Positions 24,763 to 37,821 of a stretch of 64,000 nucleotides of DNA are shown here, in pieces. The number at the start of each line of letters is the position of its first letter. The first letter of the stretch is position 1. Both the position numbers and the translations under genes were made by a program. Where the stretch lies: assembly GCA_023678885.1 (NCBI GenBank), contig CM042972.1:12730501-12794500 (forward strand), in the 5' to 3' direction. The notes below the pieces were generated by a model. It was not told the DNA's origin and did no database searches. It was given only the letters and a program-made list of their open reading frames with translations. The DNA comes from Pogostemon cablin (Eukaryota > Streptophyta > Magnoliopsida > Lamiales > Lamiaceae).

Positions 24763-25389
24763 TTGGCACAAGCAAGTTTTAGCATAAGTTTTTATTAATT
24801 AGTGTATATATTTTTATTAATAAATGTATATATTTTGAACATATGTACACATATATGAATTTGTGTATCTGAATGTAATGGAAAGTTCACCAAATAGTTA
24901 TAGTTACATGAACACAAACAAGACGCAACATTGCGTAAACCACATCAGATCTTATGTACCATTTTTGTACGTAATCTTCTGTATCACGCGTCATATGATT
25001 GACATGTAAGAGGAAAAAAATTCAACATTTATTTATACGGTTTAAACTTTTCTTTTTATGATATATTTGTTTTTGCTCTCTTAGTTATTATCTATCCAAT
25101 AGAGTGGAGTTGATATCATCATGATATAGAGAATTAGAACCGTCACTAAATACAAAACAATACTCAACCCACAGATTTCTTAAATTACCGATGTCCAAGT
25201 CATATTAAAGAAATAGGTTCACTAAATCTTCGGCTGAAATCTTAAATCCTAAATCTTATCTTAGCATGTAAGAAAAGTCATTTGGACTTGTTATCCTGAT
25301 TTTAAGAGTCAACGACGATTTCCTAATTTAATTACGAATTTAATTAATTACTGAATATGTTCTGCAACTCAAGAACCAAATTGCAATGT
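24763..25389. other. Intergenic region upstream of the kinase gene
   Basis: AT-rich, with no ORF. It presumably contains the promoter of the downstream gene, but I cannot point to a convincing TATA box. Confidence 0.4.
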
Positions 25390-25636
25390 ACCCACGGTCT
25401 TACTGTGCGTGATCACAGAGCGAGAGAGCCCTAAGTCTCTTGCTTCTGATGAACTACTGCAATTCTCCCGAAAACGACGACACACCATCCCCCTTTTTAT
25501 TTTACCATTGCTTCCTCTTAAATTCTCAATCTGTTTTTCGAATTTCGCAACCTCATTTCCTTTTTCCTTTCGGAAAATGGAGTCGCGGCAATGGCGGCGT
25601 TTGTCGACTTGTTGAGCTTTCTCACGCTGCGTTGAG
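25390..25636 (+). other. Candidate 5' UTR exon of the kinase gene
   Basis: A GC-richer stretch rich in CT runs ends at GTTGAG followed by a good donor GTAAAATTT (25637). The next coding exon has an acceptor TTTTCAG at 26453, which implies a ~0.8-kb intron in the 5' UTR. An extra small exon near 26355-26373 (acceptor GGTTCAG) is possible. Confidence 0.4.
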
Positions 25637-26568
25637 GTAAAATTTACGGAGTATGTGATCCACACTGATTCGATCTACCTAATTACGTGTCTAATTGGGA
25701 TGGAATTTGCGGCGTTCAGTAATTTCCTTTTTGTTTGTGTGATCAGTTAAGAAATTAGGGTTCTGTGGGATGCGTTTATTTTTAATAGTATCTAAGGGTA
25801 ATTGATTTTTCTGGGGATAAATTTGCATGTAGTCGTTTTCTAGTATTTTCTTTCCTTTGTTTAATCGATTAATGTATTTCTCGTGTGCTTAACTATTGGA
25901 TCCTGTGCTTAACTATTGATGGAGCTGCTAAAAAGAGAAGAAATGAGAGAGGCCTCCGTGAAAAAGAATTAGTATAGTAATGTTATTTGTTGAAGGAGAA
26001 CTAATTTTTGATAATGTCCTTGTTTGTGAATGGTTCAGTTTTCAATGTCAATATTTCCAATTGCGTAGTAAATTTCGAGTCCTCTTCACTGCCACAGAGC
26101 ATACAGATGCCATTCGAGTCCTTACTAACATGGCCTATGTATTTTTATTTTCGGTAGAATTATCACTTTATTTATACTCATCTGATTTTGTGGTCATTAA
26201 TGTTAGAAATCCTGTATTTGGAATGCCTCCCGCCTCCGAAGTTGTTACTGAAGCATAAATGTAATATTATTGTGATATGGCTCTGTAAAAATTTCTTAAT
26301 GTTCAGCTATAATAATTAGTAATTTATCTTTGTTGACTGTGTGTTTGGTTCAGAGACCTCACTGAAGGTTAATGGTGTCTCCCTCCGAGGCAGAAAATGC
26401 TCCTAAGCTTCTAACTTTATGTATCACCTATATATCAATGAATTGGTTTTCAGACAAAGTATTCACTTTGTGCTGAACATTCTGTTGCTATCCGGAATTA
26501 TTGAGTTAATCTCAAGATTGTGTCATTGGCCATTATACTCGGAAGAGGAGAAATTCTGTAATTTGAAT

Positions 26569-29500
26569 ATGGAAAAGTCAACTAATCATAATCTGGTTCA
26601 ATTTCATTCATCACAACACGGGAACCAAGACCATGAATCACAAATGCTTAGAAGAGATCCTTCAGCTCATGCAAATGCAAGTCTGAGATCTGCAGAGATT
26701 ACTTATTCAGAAGTTAAACCGGTACTTAATTACTCTATACAGACTGGTGAGGAGTTCGCTCTTGAATTTATGCGTGACCGAGTCAATCCCAAGAAACTCA
26801 TTCCAAATATACCTGGGGATTCCAGTCACGTGCCTGGTTCTAGGGTAAAAGGAATTTCGGGTATTAGTAATACTGGTTCTGAGAGTGGCTTGGATATCTC
26901 TATGATTGTCCCAGCTGAAAAATATTTCAGAGAATTTGAACGAAAGAATTCATCTTTGCAAGAGGATAAGGGAAATAATACTTCTTTACAATCAATGCAA
27001 TCAGTGCCACATGTTTTTTCAGATCACAACCACCATCACAAAAGTATGAATACCTCATCTGGGACGTCTCATGGCTCATCAACCAAGCTTAAGATTCTCT
27101 GCAGCTTCGGTGGAAGAGTGTTGCCTCGTCCAAGTGATGGAAAGCTCAGATATGTTGGTGGGGAAACACGCTTCATTCGAATAAGTAAAGACATTGCATG
27201 GAGAGAATTATTGGAGAAGGTGACTGAAATTTATGATGAAACATGTGCTATAAAATATCAGCTTCCTGGGGAGGATCTTGATGCTTTGGTTTCTGTATCG
27301 AGTGATGAGGATTTATTGAACATGATGGAAGAGTGTAACGTTCTGGAGGACGGTGAAGGATCAAAAAAACTTCGGATGTTTCTGTTCTCTCCTGGGGATT
27401 TGAATGATGCTCATTCCAGTCTGGCCACTTCTGAATGTGATTCAGACATGAAATATGTTGTTGCTGTCAATGGCTTGGACATTATATCTCATAAAGGATC
27501 TACTCTATTTGGCATAGCAAGCACTTCGGGAAACAATTTGAATGAGTTAGACTCATTGAACGTGGATGGAGATGCATTTAGGGCTGCCACTAATTTTGTT
27601 GGGGCTGTTGATGTGGATTTAGCAGGTTCAGTGGTCCCTTCAACTGTATTTGGACCTTCCAGTTCAATTGTACCAACTTCCTCTGAAGCTTATGAAACTG
27701 GTTTGCACTTTTATCATGGTGAGACAGTCAACCACAATCAAGAAAAACAACAAGATCCTCCACAATTGGGTTATACTGTTCACTCTCCATATTACATTTC
27801 TTCTGAAACTGCTATGCCACCATCTTCTCATGTACCTGTTTCTGAACAAAAAGGTCTTGAAGGAAAGTCTCTAGATAGCTTAGCAACACTGGGCGCAGAA
27901 CCTGAAGAAAAGGAGGCTAAACTGAAACTTGATGGCTTAAATCCAATAGAAAGTGAAAGTAAGCAAATGATTTCAACTGAACACTATGTTCCTTCACAGG
28001 TACACAGTGATAAAACTAAAGCTAGTTCTCCTGTTAAAGAGTCATCAGTTTTGGTCACTAAAATGGATAGAGAATTTTCACTGAACGCGGCAAAGATCAA
28101 GGAAAATCCAGTGGAACCTGACCAGGTTTCTGAAACTCTAGCTGTTACTTCTTCTAAGCCTGCTACATTTAGTGGCAATGAATATGCCAACTCTGGTGAT
28201 GTTCCAGCTCCTGAATCCATCAACTCAGAACCTGATCCTAATGATTTAAGTTACTTTGAGTCCTCTATTCCTCATGAGAGGGTCTTCCATTCTGAGTGGA
28301 TTCCCCGGGAGCAGGCAGATTTGCTTGGTAGAATATCAAAGTCAGATGATGCACACAGTTCTTTGTTTCTGGTTAATCAGTCACAGACTGATGCCACCCA
28401 GAAGAATTTCATTACAGCATCTGCCGAGAACATGCAGAATAAGAATGCAGACATTATTAGTGAACTGTCAAATTCTACGGTAATTAGTTCCACCCAGGAG
28501 CCTGAATATGTTGATAACGGCTTTACTAAAATCCAACAATTGAAGCAGACAGGCCCTTTTGAAGTTAAAGATACTACACATGTAAGTGATGTTCAAAAGG
28601 CGGAGGCGGAATCTGGGTTGAAGCACCTTGCTGTCAGCCATGAAGATTTTGTAGAACAGTCCGAAGATTCTAAAGCAAATTGTGGTGATGGGGTTGACTA
28701 TCAGTCCATTGCTAGTGACATCCATGAGCATCCACAACCTTCTTCATGTACTGCTACTGGGGAAGAACCCACCATTGGTGTTCCTATGACCAAGCAAGGA
28801 GATATTCTTATTGATATTGATGACCGATTCCCACGTGATATTCTTTCCGAAATATTTTCAAAAGCTGTTTATTCTGATAGTGCATCTGATTTTGGTCCTT
28901 TACATAGTGATGGCGCTGGTTTGAGCGTGAATATAGAGAACCATGATCCTAAACATTGGTCTTTCTTTCGGAGACTGGCGGGGAACGAGTTTGCAAGAAC
29001 GAATGTTTCTCTTATTGATCAAGACCATGTTGTTTTCTCATCTGGACTGACAAAAGTTGAAGAGGAGACTCCTTTAGCTTATGACTTTGTTCCAATGAGA
29101 AGAGGCGAAATTCTTTCTGGTCATGGCGGAGTGTTGGAGAATTATAGTAAAGATAATCAAAATGATTTACCTGGTGGTAATGAAGCTGTTTCTTCATCCC
29201 TTCCTTCTGAATATAATGCATCTCCGGTGAAAGTCAGTGAAGGTTTACAATATGATGATTTGATGGATAATATGAGAGTTCAAAACTCCGAATATGAGGT
29301 GCCTTTTCTCAAGGAATTGATGTAATGCATTGAACACTTCCTCTTTCTTTTTTTTCAAAGAATGACCCTTTATTTTACCTATATTCTAGGATGGATTGGG
29401 GAATATTTCCTTACCTACTCTAGATCCTTCTTTGGTGGATTTTGATATATCTTCGTTGCAGGTTTGTTGAATTCTTGCACTTATGATATTTTTTTATAAT

Positions 29501-31044
29501 GAATATTATGTCTACTGCGGGTGTTATTTACCATTATTTTTCTTGGTATGTTTACTTATCTCAGTTTTTACAATTAGTATATCATTATTTGAGGTGGTTT
29601 TAGAGCCACCTAATTTGCAATTAATTTTGGATTCAATTTTGGAATTTGACATGGAATGATTTTTTCACTTGCAATTGTTATTTGTTTACTCAATTCAGTG
29701 AGTTGACTGTCATATACTTGATTTAATGTTGCACTTGTATGATGAAATCAAATATTATTATGTGACTGCTATTTTGATTTGCAGATCATTAAAAATGCAG
29801 ATCTTGAGGAGCTGAGAGAGCTTGGGTCTGGGACATTTGGGACTGTGTACCATGGAAAATGGAGGGGCTCAGATGTGGCAATTAAACGAATAAAGAAGAG
29901 TTGCTTCACAGGTCGCCAGTCAGAACAGGAGAGACTGGTAATAGTTGTCAATTACTTAGCACTATGCTATTTTTTTCTCTATATAACCAATACTTTAAAG
30001 ATTGTAATAAACAAGTTAAAGGAAATGGGTATCAAAGTGCTGAAGTTATTTCTTTTTGCTTAAATAAGCACACCTTGATCTTTGATGAATGGTAATTAAC
30101 ATCATTCCAACCTTCTCATTTTCAGACCGTTGAATTTTGGAGGGAAGCTGATATTCTTTCAAAGCTTCACCACCCAAATGTGGTTGCATTTTATGGTGTT
30201 GTACAGGATGGACCAGGGGGAACATTGGCCACAGTTACAGAATATATGGTTGATGGTTCTTTGAGACATGTTTTGCTTCGAAAGGATAGGTATTCCTCAT
30301 GGGTTGGTAAACTTGTTGCCACATAATGGGGAGACTGAGAAGCTGGTTTATTAGTACTGTACTGAGTGTACTCTTTGCCCTTGATTAGCGTAGTTAACTA
30401 TACACAAGGAAATATGAATATTTCTTTAAACTTTTTTTTTTCCTTATTTCTGATAGCCATTTATCTATTGACGCAAATTTGCAGGCATCATGATCGCCGT
30501 AAGAGGCTTTTAATTGCCATGGATGCAGCTTTCGGAATGGAATATTTGCATTCGAAGAATATTGTACACTTCGATTTGAAATGTGACAATTTGCTTGTTA
30601 ATTTGAAAGATCCTTCAAGACCTGTATGCAAGGTTTAGTTGAGAATTAACCTTCCTATATCGCAGATCTGATGAATGTTAAATACCTTAGAACTAGGATT
30701 TCAGCACTCTCCTACGCATCTATTAATGTTCATTTTGCTTATGATATCACGGAATTTTAATATTGCAATGCAATTTATCAGGTGGGGGACTTTGGTTTAT
30801 CCAAAATAAGAAGGAACACCTTGGTTTCAGGGGGAGTCCGGGGAACTCTTCCTTGGATGGCTCCCGAGCTTCTGAATGGAAGTAGCAACAAAGTTTCTGA
30901 GAAGGTCAGGCTGCATTGTACGACTGTGTCCCTAGAAAATTGAATAGATAGAGAGTATATATTTATAATGTTATTTTCTGTGGATGCAGAAGTATCTCTT
31001 GGTTTATGCAAATTTCTTCATCTTTAGTAATTTATACTTTATAG

Positions 31045-31081
<37 letters not shown>

Positions 31082-32215
31082 CATTTAACATACAAAAAAC
31101 TATAATTTTGTTACCTTTTCAGAAAAACAGTTGAATGATTTTTATTTTTTTGATTTTTACTGTATATAAGATACTGATACCAATCCCTTAAACAGGTGGA
31201 TGTATTTTCATTTGGTATTGTCTTGTGGGAGATACTCACTGGGGAGGAGCCTTATGCCAACATGCATTATGGTGCAATCATAGGTTAGTAATTTAAATTA
31301 TTTATTTTAAGTTACTGTAATAGATTGTAGTTTGTGGTTTCTGCTGATTGATGATCCACCCCTAATGAATCAATGATTGTTTAATTTGTCCATGCATGTT
31401 TATGGTATTTGAAAAATCGATAGCACCATGTTTCCTGGATATTAAAATTAAGGTGGTACAAATCTTTTAAATTTTTGGGTAGATCTCAAAGAACTAACTA
31501 TCCCTGAAATCACTGAATATTGTTTTATGGGTTGGAATTACTACTACTTCTCAAGGTACTAATAAAAACCATGTTTTTGTATCTGTAATAAATATCCTCC
31601 ACAATTAGAGTTGTAGATTGTAAAAAGGAAACAAATGTCAGAGGGAGGTTCATGTTACACATATCCCTTAAATAGTAAAAGAAAATCAGTTCAATAAGCT
31701 TAGCGGAGTAAAAGTTTATGATTCAGTAGAATTGAGTTTTAAAGCATATATTCTACAAATTAAGTAAAATAGATATTGATTGTTTGTAGCTGCTGCCCTT
31801 TAATGATATTAAGGAGTCTTAAGAGGTAAAGTTTATACGAAAGAAAACTCCCCGACAGGTGTCTGATAAAGTTGATGCTCGAAAACTACTCTACCTTGAC
31901 ACCGTCAAAGATTCAGTTAAAGTTTCGTTGTATAACAATGCGTTTCTTCATATCCGTATCTATGATAAATGTTGAGTACCCTTGCTAAATCAATGCATAA
32001 TCCCAGCTCAAAATGAATTATTCATGGTTTCAGGAGGCATTGTTAATAACACTTTAAGACCTACTATTCCGATCTACTGCGATCCTGAATGGCGAAGATT
32101 AATGGAGCAGTGTTGGGCTCCTAATCCAGCCCTACGACCGTCTTTTACTGAAATCGCGAGTCGGTTGCGTGTAATGTCTTCATTGGCTCACATGACAAAG
32201 AAAGGCGGTTCATAG
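26569..32215 (+). CDS. PB1-domain Raf-like protein kinase (plant group B4 type MAPKKK)
   Basis: Predicted coding exons: 26569-29298, 29390-29461, 29785-29937, 30126-30289, 30485-30632, 30782-30904, 31196-31283 and 32034-32215. All introns are GT-AG and in phase, giving about 1219 residues. The ATG at 26569 (MEKSTNH) is preferred over 26419, which lies before the acceptor at 26453. Residues 173-274 are a PB1 domain (CSFGGRVLPRPSDGKLRYVG). The kinase domain is about 944-1205: GSGTFGTVYHG loop, Lys968 (VAIK), Glu992, HFDLKCDN at 1068-1075 (His-Phe-Asp, so non-RD), DFG 1092-1094, APE 1116-1118, CWAPNPALRPSF. The middle (275-930) is Ser/Glu-rich and probably disordered. Layout and length match Arabidopsis B4 Raf-like kinases, known to act in osmotic-stress signalling upstream of SnRK2; that role is by family only. 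All catalytic residues are present, so it looks intact. Confidence 0.93.
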
Positions 32216-32825
32216 CCACTGAAGTCTGAACTAGCAAGGTTTTATGTCTTCTTTACTAAAGGCAACAGATTTTGTTCAATGAGCCCTACACAATGTACAA
32301 ATTGCCTGTAAATTGCCTACATATGTACTAAAATCATATAAATACATTCATATATATATAAAAAAAATTTATGTGGATGGTATTATTGCTTGTTACATCA
32401 TGTGTTTAGCTCCAGCCCCTGGCTTTATATATATTTTTCGAACCACGTACTAATTCCAAGACACAGAATTTTAAGGAAGCCAGACTTCATTTTTGCTCGG
32501 TATAATAGCTGCTTTTATAAGACTCAATCCTTCTATCTAATCTAACAAGATGGAACAAATCAGTGGGAAATCATCTCTCGAACTTCCTACTTATTCTTGA
32601 TACCATATAAATTTTCTTTAAAAATGTTACTACACACTCGGTATTTATGCTTCTCTTCATTTTCGTTTGCCACACTACATATCTACATTTTAAAAATAAT
32701 AATATTATACAATATTAACATCCCCATAGGGCCATAACACCGTAATATTACAAAGATGTTTTCTATTTATTAACTTGTATTAATCAAATTCAAATAAATT
32801 AAATTACTCAAATCATCTCTACTTT
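32216..32825 (+). other. 3' UTR and downstream AT-rich DNA
   Basis: Follows the TAG at 32213-32215. ATATAAATACATTC near 32335 could serve as a near-upstream polyadenylation element. No other gene is seen. Confidence 0.4.
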
Positions 32826-33122
32826 ATACTACTCTCTATTCTATAATTCCGTCCCATAAAAAGAGTTACATTTATTGTTTGCACGGAAATTAAGAAATAT
32901 AGTATTTTAATGTGTAGTGGATTGAGATATATAATAATTTAATGTATAATGAGTAGTTGTATTAGTGTTGTGTGTTGACCCCATGAAAATAAAATGATTG
33001 ATTTATGTGGGTCTCATCTACTAAAAAAGAAAATGCAACTATTCGGGACGCCCTAATTAGTAAAATATAACTCGGGACGCCCCAATTAGTAAAATGTAAC
33101 TCTTGTGGCGGAACATGGAGTA
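32826..33122. mobile_element. Stowaway-like MITE, diverged
   Basis: The left end (TACTCTCTATTCTATAATTC, then CGTCCCATAAAAAGAGTTAC) is the imperfect inverted complement of the right end (GTAACTCTTGTGGCGGAAC, ATGGAGTA). Both resemble the CTCCCTCCGTCCC ends of plant Stowaway/mariner MITEs, with TA at each border. It contains a short internal duplication of GGACGCCC(C/T)AATTAGTAAAAT. Confidence 0.65.
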
Positions 33123-33484
33123 TTTTTTATCCGTGCGATGCACAGGAATTAAAAAATACTTCATTCATCCATCAATAAAGAAATCATTAACTTTTGGGTT
33201 TATTACTCTAAGATACACATTTTAGAGCTAAATTACTCTCAAATACGAGGGGATAAAAAATTATGCTCCACTATACAAATTAACATTAAAGAGATCGAAT
33301 TACCCTTAATGAAATAAATTTGATTTCAATTACATCATGACGTCTTCTCCCACGTGACCTCACGCAACCGTAGCCTATTCTCCACCCCCATCGCCACCGT
33401 ACATCCTCTTTCCGACCACCATCCTCTTTCCATCAAAGAAAACCTTCTCTATACCTTCTAGCCCTTTATTTTTTCTACTCCGGC

Positions 33485-34012
33485 ATGGGGGCAAGCGGCC
33501 GGTACAGCCGGACCTGCGACGCCAAGGCACCCAGGCTCGCCTCTCTTTTCAGATTTGCGCAGCCTAGGGTTCCGCAGGTTCCTTGCTGGTCGCGGAATTT
33601 CGATGACGACCCGACAACACCTAGGTTATTGCCCCTGCTTATCGATCTGGGCATCGATTGTCCAGATCTACCGCCATCGTCCCCGACGGTGCCAGATCTG
33701 CAATCTTGTTCGCCATCTGGGCCGTGCCGCCCTTGGCTGGTTGTTTCTTCAGACTCCAGAGCCTGCTCTGGTCTTTTGATTTGGCTGACATCTTCAGCAC
33801 TCATGGCTGCCTTCGACGCGATTTTGTCGTCGCCATCGCGCCACCTATTTTCTCTGAGGCAGCGGCTCTCTTCTTCTCACACAATCGACCATCGATGGTT
33901 CCTCTTGCCGCATCTAGCGTCTCGATGGCCGCTGCCTCAACCAGCCCCGCTCCTGTGGCCCCAAGGCCGTCACCGATTGTGCTTCTTCTCAGAGCTTCTG
34001 CTTCAAACTTAG
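33485..34012 (+). other. GC-rich open frame of unknown identity
   Basis: 175 codons from ATG 33485 in a GC-rich island of about 33340-34060, in contrast to the AT-rich surroundings. The translation is Pro/Ser/Leu-rich with no domain I recognise. Alternative frames in both directions are also open, as expected from base composition. It may be the 5' part of the LINE remnant just downstream or an unrelated expressed sequence. Coding status is doubtful. Confidence 0.25.
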
Positions 34013-34141
34013 TTTCGGTCCACAACCGTTGCCCTTAAAGCAGTCGGCTGTTGACGAAAATTTGATGGCCGCCCCATAAACCAGCTGCGTCTGGTCCCTT
34101 TTTCTCGGAATTGGAGTCTTCTTTGTCAAGCACATAGGCAT

Positions 34142-34358
34142 TCTGGAATCAGTGGAGGATTCAGTTGGAAAGTTTATGAGATATAAGATCTCTTTGAAAC
34201 TCACAAAGCCTTTGCTGATAGGAATCAATATTAGGGTAGATGGGAAACAATCTTGGCTTCCGCTTAAGTACGAGTCATTACCAAACTATTGTTTTTCTTA
34301 TGGTAGAATTAGCTTTTATCACAACAAATGCTCAAGTTTTGATCCAAGCTCGAAATAA
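34142..34358 (+). pseudogene. LINE ORF1 remnant (DUF4283/zinc-knuckle region)
   Basis: The frame reads VGKFMRYKISLKLTKPLLIG, then VDGKQSWLPLKYESLPNYCF. This is the pattern before the CCHC knuckle of plant LINE-type ORF1 proteins (typically KPLLRG, VPVKYESLPNFCF, CG, H, C). Here the knuckle reads CFSYGRISFYHNKC: the second Cys is Tyr and the Gly-His spacing is altered. No reverse transcriptase follows. Confidence 0.6.
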
Positions 34359-34564
34359 GCACCTGCATGTTGAGAGCATCTTCCTTAAAGAAGACTAAAA
34401 TCAAACTGATCCATGTTTGATCTTATGATAGAAAATACTACTATCCTTTCTTCAAGAGGTTGCAGTTCCTAAGTTGCTCATTTCGACTAGCATCTTGACT
34501 TTTTCTTGATTATTATTGATCGGCTGAGCTCCTTAATTTTTAGTATTGAATATTTAGTGCTAAT

Positions 34565-34745
34565 GAGATAAATGTACAAAAATGTGCAAAAATATTGAAA
34601 ATGTGTAAAAAAAATTGTAAAAAAAAGAAATAATTGTGCAAAAGAAATTGTGCAAAAGAAATTGTGCAAAACAAAATTGTGCAAACTAAAATTGTATAAA
34701 ATAAAATTGTGCAAAAATAAAATTGTGCAAAACAAATTATGTAAA
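34565..34745. repeat. AATTGTGCAAAA short tandem repeat
   Basis: About ten degenerate copies of a 13-17-bp unit AAAATTGTGCAAAA. It is followed at 34750-34800 by GC-rich repeats of GGTCCGGCG, a sharp change of composition. Confidence 0.75.
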
Positions 34746-35113
34746 CAGTGGTCCGGCGACAGCCCGTCGGCGGTCCGGCGGTGGTCCGGCAGTGGGTGGG
34801 TGGGTGAGGGGTTAAGGGTTTGTTGTTTAAAAGTGTATGGAATTATAAGGGTATTTACGGTATCACAATCATAATTGTGTAGTTATGAGTATTAGTTCTT
34901 TGAGTCATGTAGTTTATAGCAATTATGAATTATTTCATGTACCCAATAGTAAGTGACCCTTTGCTTTTTATATGTGGAATAAGTAGTATTATTATTTTAT
35001 ATAAAATAGTTAGTTGTATTAGTGATGAGTGGTGAGTCATGTGTGGGTACTTTTTGCTAAAAATGTACCTTTAGAAACGGAAAAATAAATAACTTATCAG
35101 TGGACAGAAGGAG

Positions 35114-35217
<104 letters not shown>

Positions 35218-35502
35218 TTTTTTTTACAGGAATATTCACCTGTTGTCCATCGACTACTCTTTTCGGCCTGAGCGAACTGACCAAGGGACTTGACTTATTC
35301 GAACAGAATGATAGCAGCTTAAAGCTAAGCCTATTACGAGTAATTCTTTCTTAAAAAAGTGCTTTTTGGAAGTTACAACTAGTGTGACGATCCCAAGCTG
35401 CATTTCCTCAATAAAGTACCCCTCAAGTTGTATTTCCTTGCTATTGGTTATCTGGCTTAGCTGTACAACGGAAGTATTCTAAAAAACCAACAGGTAAACC
35501 CC

Positions 35503-36078
35503 TGACGTAAAGAGCCTATAAAGACTGGGTTGTAAGATGGGTCAACGCATATTAAAGTATGATGATTATAATATAAGTAAAGTATACTCCCTCCGTCCCA
35601 TGTTAAGATTTATATTTTTCATTTTGGGTTGTCTCACGTTAAGGTTTACATTTCTTTTTTTATCAACTTAGGCCCACACAAAACAATTAATTATTCCATG
35701 AAGAGCCCACACACAATACTAATACAACTACCCACTTTACATTAAATATTATTTCTCTCACCTCACTACACATTTAAAATATTATATCTCTTAATCTCTG
35801 TGCAAAAAGCAAACGTCAACGTTAATGCAAGATGGAGGGAGTATGTTATTGGAAAGTTAAAGTATGATGAATGATGCACTAAAGTATGACTTTAATGTGT
35901 TATATAGTATGATGAATTATTAGGTGGTGAACTTTACTATAATACTCTAAAATCATATTTTAGTGCATCTTTTATAATAATTAACTATCCAATAATATAC
36001 TTTATCTATATATATAACGATCATACTTTAATAATGAGCCGACCTACTCACAACTCGTCTCACATAAACATTGTCTCA
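35503..36078. mobile_element. MITE with GGTTGTAAG/CTCACAACTC ends, host of a nested MITE
   Basis: The left arm (TGGGTTGTAAGATGGGTCAA, then ATTAAAGTATGATGATTAT) pairs with the right arm (ATCATACTTTAATAATGAGC, CGACC, CTCACAACTC). The interior has further AAAGTATGA repeats. The ends are approximate. The right flank CTCACATAAACATTGTCTCA resembles the GTGAGAC family at 58351-58631. Confidence 0.55.
35587..35841. mobile_element. Stowaway-like MITE nested in the previous MITE
   Basis: Left end CTCCCTCCGTCCCATGTTAA, right end GATGGAGGGAG, bounded by TA on both sides (35585-35586 and 35842-35843). This is a textbook Stowaway pattern of about 255 bp. Confidence 0.85.
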
Positions 36079-36718
36079 CAAGAGTGGGGATGAAAATGGT
36101 AGTGTACCCGCTTATTTTAGGCTACCTGTACTCATATCCATTTAAATATCAACTACTTGTACTCATACCTGTCCTATTTAAAATATTTATGATGATACTC
36201 GTATCCGTCCCATACCCATTTATCAATGCTTGCAAATACCCGTACCAATTAATATTTATTTATTTTATATATATTTATATTTTTTTATTGTTAAATTAAT
36301 CTAATAATAAAATATACATTGTGATACCCGAGCTTCTCACTACTCATGTGCCAATATAATTAATTTGTGTCATGTACATTTTATAATTATGTGATAATTA
36401 TGTGGCAATTATGTAATAATAATGTGGCAATTATGTGACAATTGTTTCTACATTTTATTTACCTTTACATTTTATTTGAGAAATTCGAGATAAAAACGGT
36501 TACAATATGTGAATATATGTATGCATAAATATTTACGTGCATTAATTTGAATATATAATTAAATTGTCTTATGTGTATAAAGACATTATTTCTTAATTAT
36601 TAGGTATCACACGTGCTCTCGTAATAATAATAGTGGTAAGAAAATATACAGGTATGTGTATTAATTTATAAATGTAATATATCTTAGCTATTAAATATTG
36701 CACGTATATTTGCAATGG

Positions 36719-36768
<50 letters not shown>

Positions 36769-37439
36769 TTGTGATTGGGTGCGTACGCGGCAAGTCAACT
36801 TCCCACCGTCAATTCACAAAGACAAAAGTTCCTGCGCCCCCGGGGACACGGTCCGTGTCATCATGTGAACACAACCCTTCCCCTTCCTATTTTATTTAAA
36901 TTTATGTATTGATAGGGAGTTTAAATTGTAAAGGACACGGTGTCCCAGGGGGCACAAGAGCCCCACTCATTCACAAATTATATATATGGGTTGTGATGAG
37001 TGAAAATTCAATTTGAGGGTAATTGGTGAAACAACAATTCGAGAAGAAAAAAAAATAAAAAGAGAGAGAGAAGAGAAAGAGAGAGAGGGGAGGAAAGAGA
37101 GAGAAGGAGTGTATCAAAACGGGAGATAGATAGTTAAAGTTCTTCACGAGGTCTGTGGTATTATTACTGTCGGAGTTGAGGTAAGTAGAAGTCCAACTAC
37201 AATGCATAAACATATGTTGTGTGTGAATTATTTGGAACTAAAATGGGATAATTATATCATAAATTATTTGTGATTAGTTTAATTACGTCATAAATTATTT
37301 GAGATTAATTTGTGGTACAAGTTGTAGACTTATGTGATTTGAAGAAAGTAGGTATCCATATGCAATTAAATATTATCTTGTAAATTATTTGTGATGAATT
37401 TGTGATATAAGTTGTTGATCTATGTGATTTGAAATAATA

Positions 37440-37665
37440 TCATTGTCCTATATAGATCTGTGTAATCGAAAACTGTTGAATATAGATATGTATAATCTGA
37501 GAAGATATTGTTTATAAGGATTTGTGTGATCAAAGATGAAGTTGTTATTTTAAAAAGGGATCCGTGTGATCCAAGGTAAAGTTGTTATTCTATAAATGGA
37601 TCTACGTGATTAAGGTGAAGTTGTTATTCCAGAAGTGGATCTGTGTGAATTGAAGTTAAGTTGTT
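37440..37665. repeat. ~42-47-bp minisatellite in the solo LTR
   Basis: Degenerate units of GGATCTGTGTGATC, AAGGTGAAGTTGTTATT recur at about 37517, 37559, 37601 and 37639, with older copies to the left. Confidence 0.7.
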
Positions 37666-37821
37666 GCTTTATTGTGAGTAAATGTTGATATTGATATCGT
37701 AAATGGTTTATGATGCATATTTAATTGCCCTAATTGCATACCATGCATAATCATGAAAAGTGTTTTCCCCAAAATTAATAATATACTAATGGTGTGTGCG
37801 GCCACTATATATGCACTCAGT

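Noticed and set aside
27650..28737. Overlapping ORFs in other frames of the kinase exon
   Set aside because: Shadows of the long first coding exon; no domain content.
33485..34012. GC-rich 175-codon ORF as a host gene
   Set aside because: No recognisable domain, several frames open in both directions because of composition, and adjacent to a LINE remnant; kept only as an unknown at low confidence.
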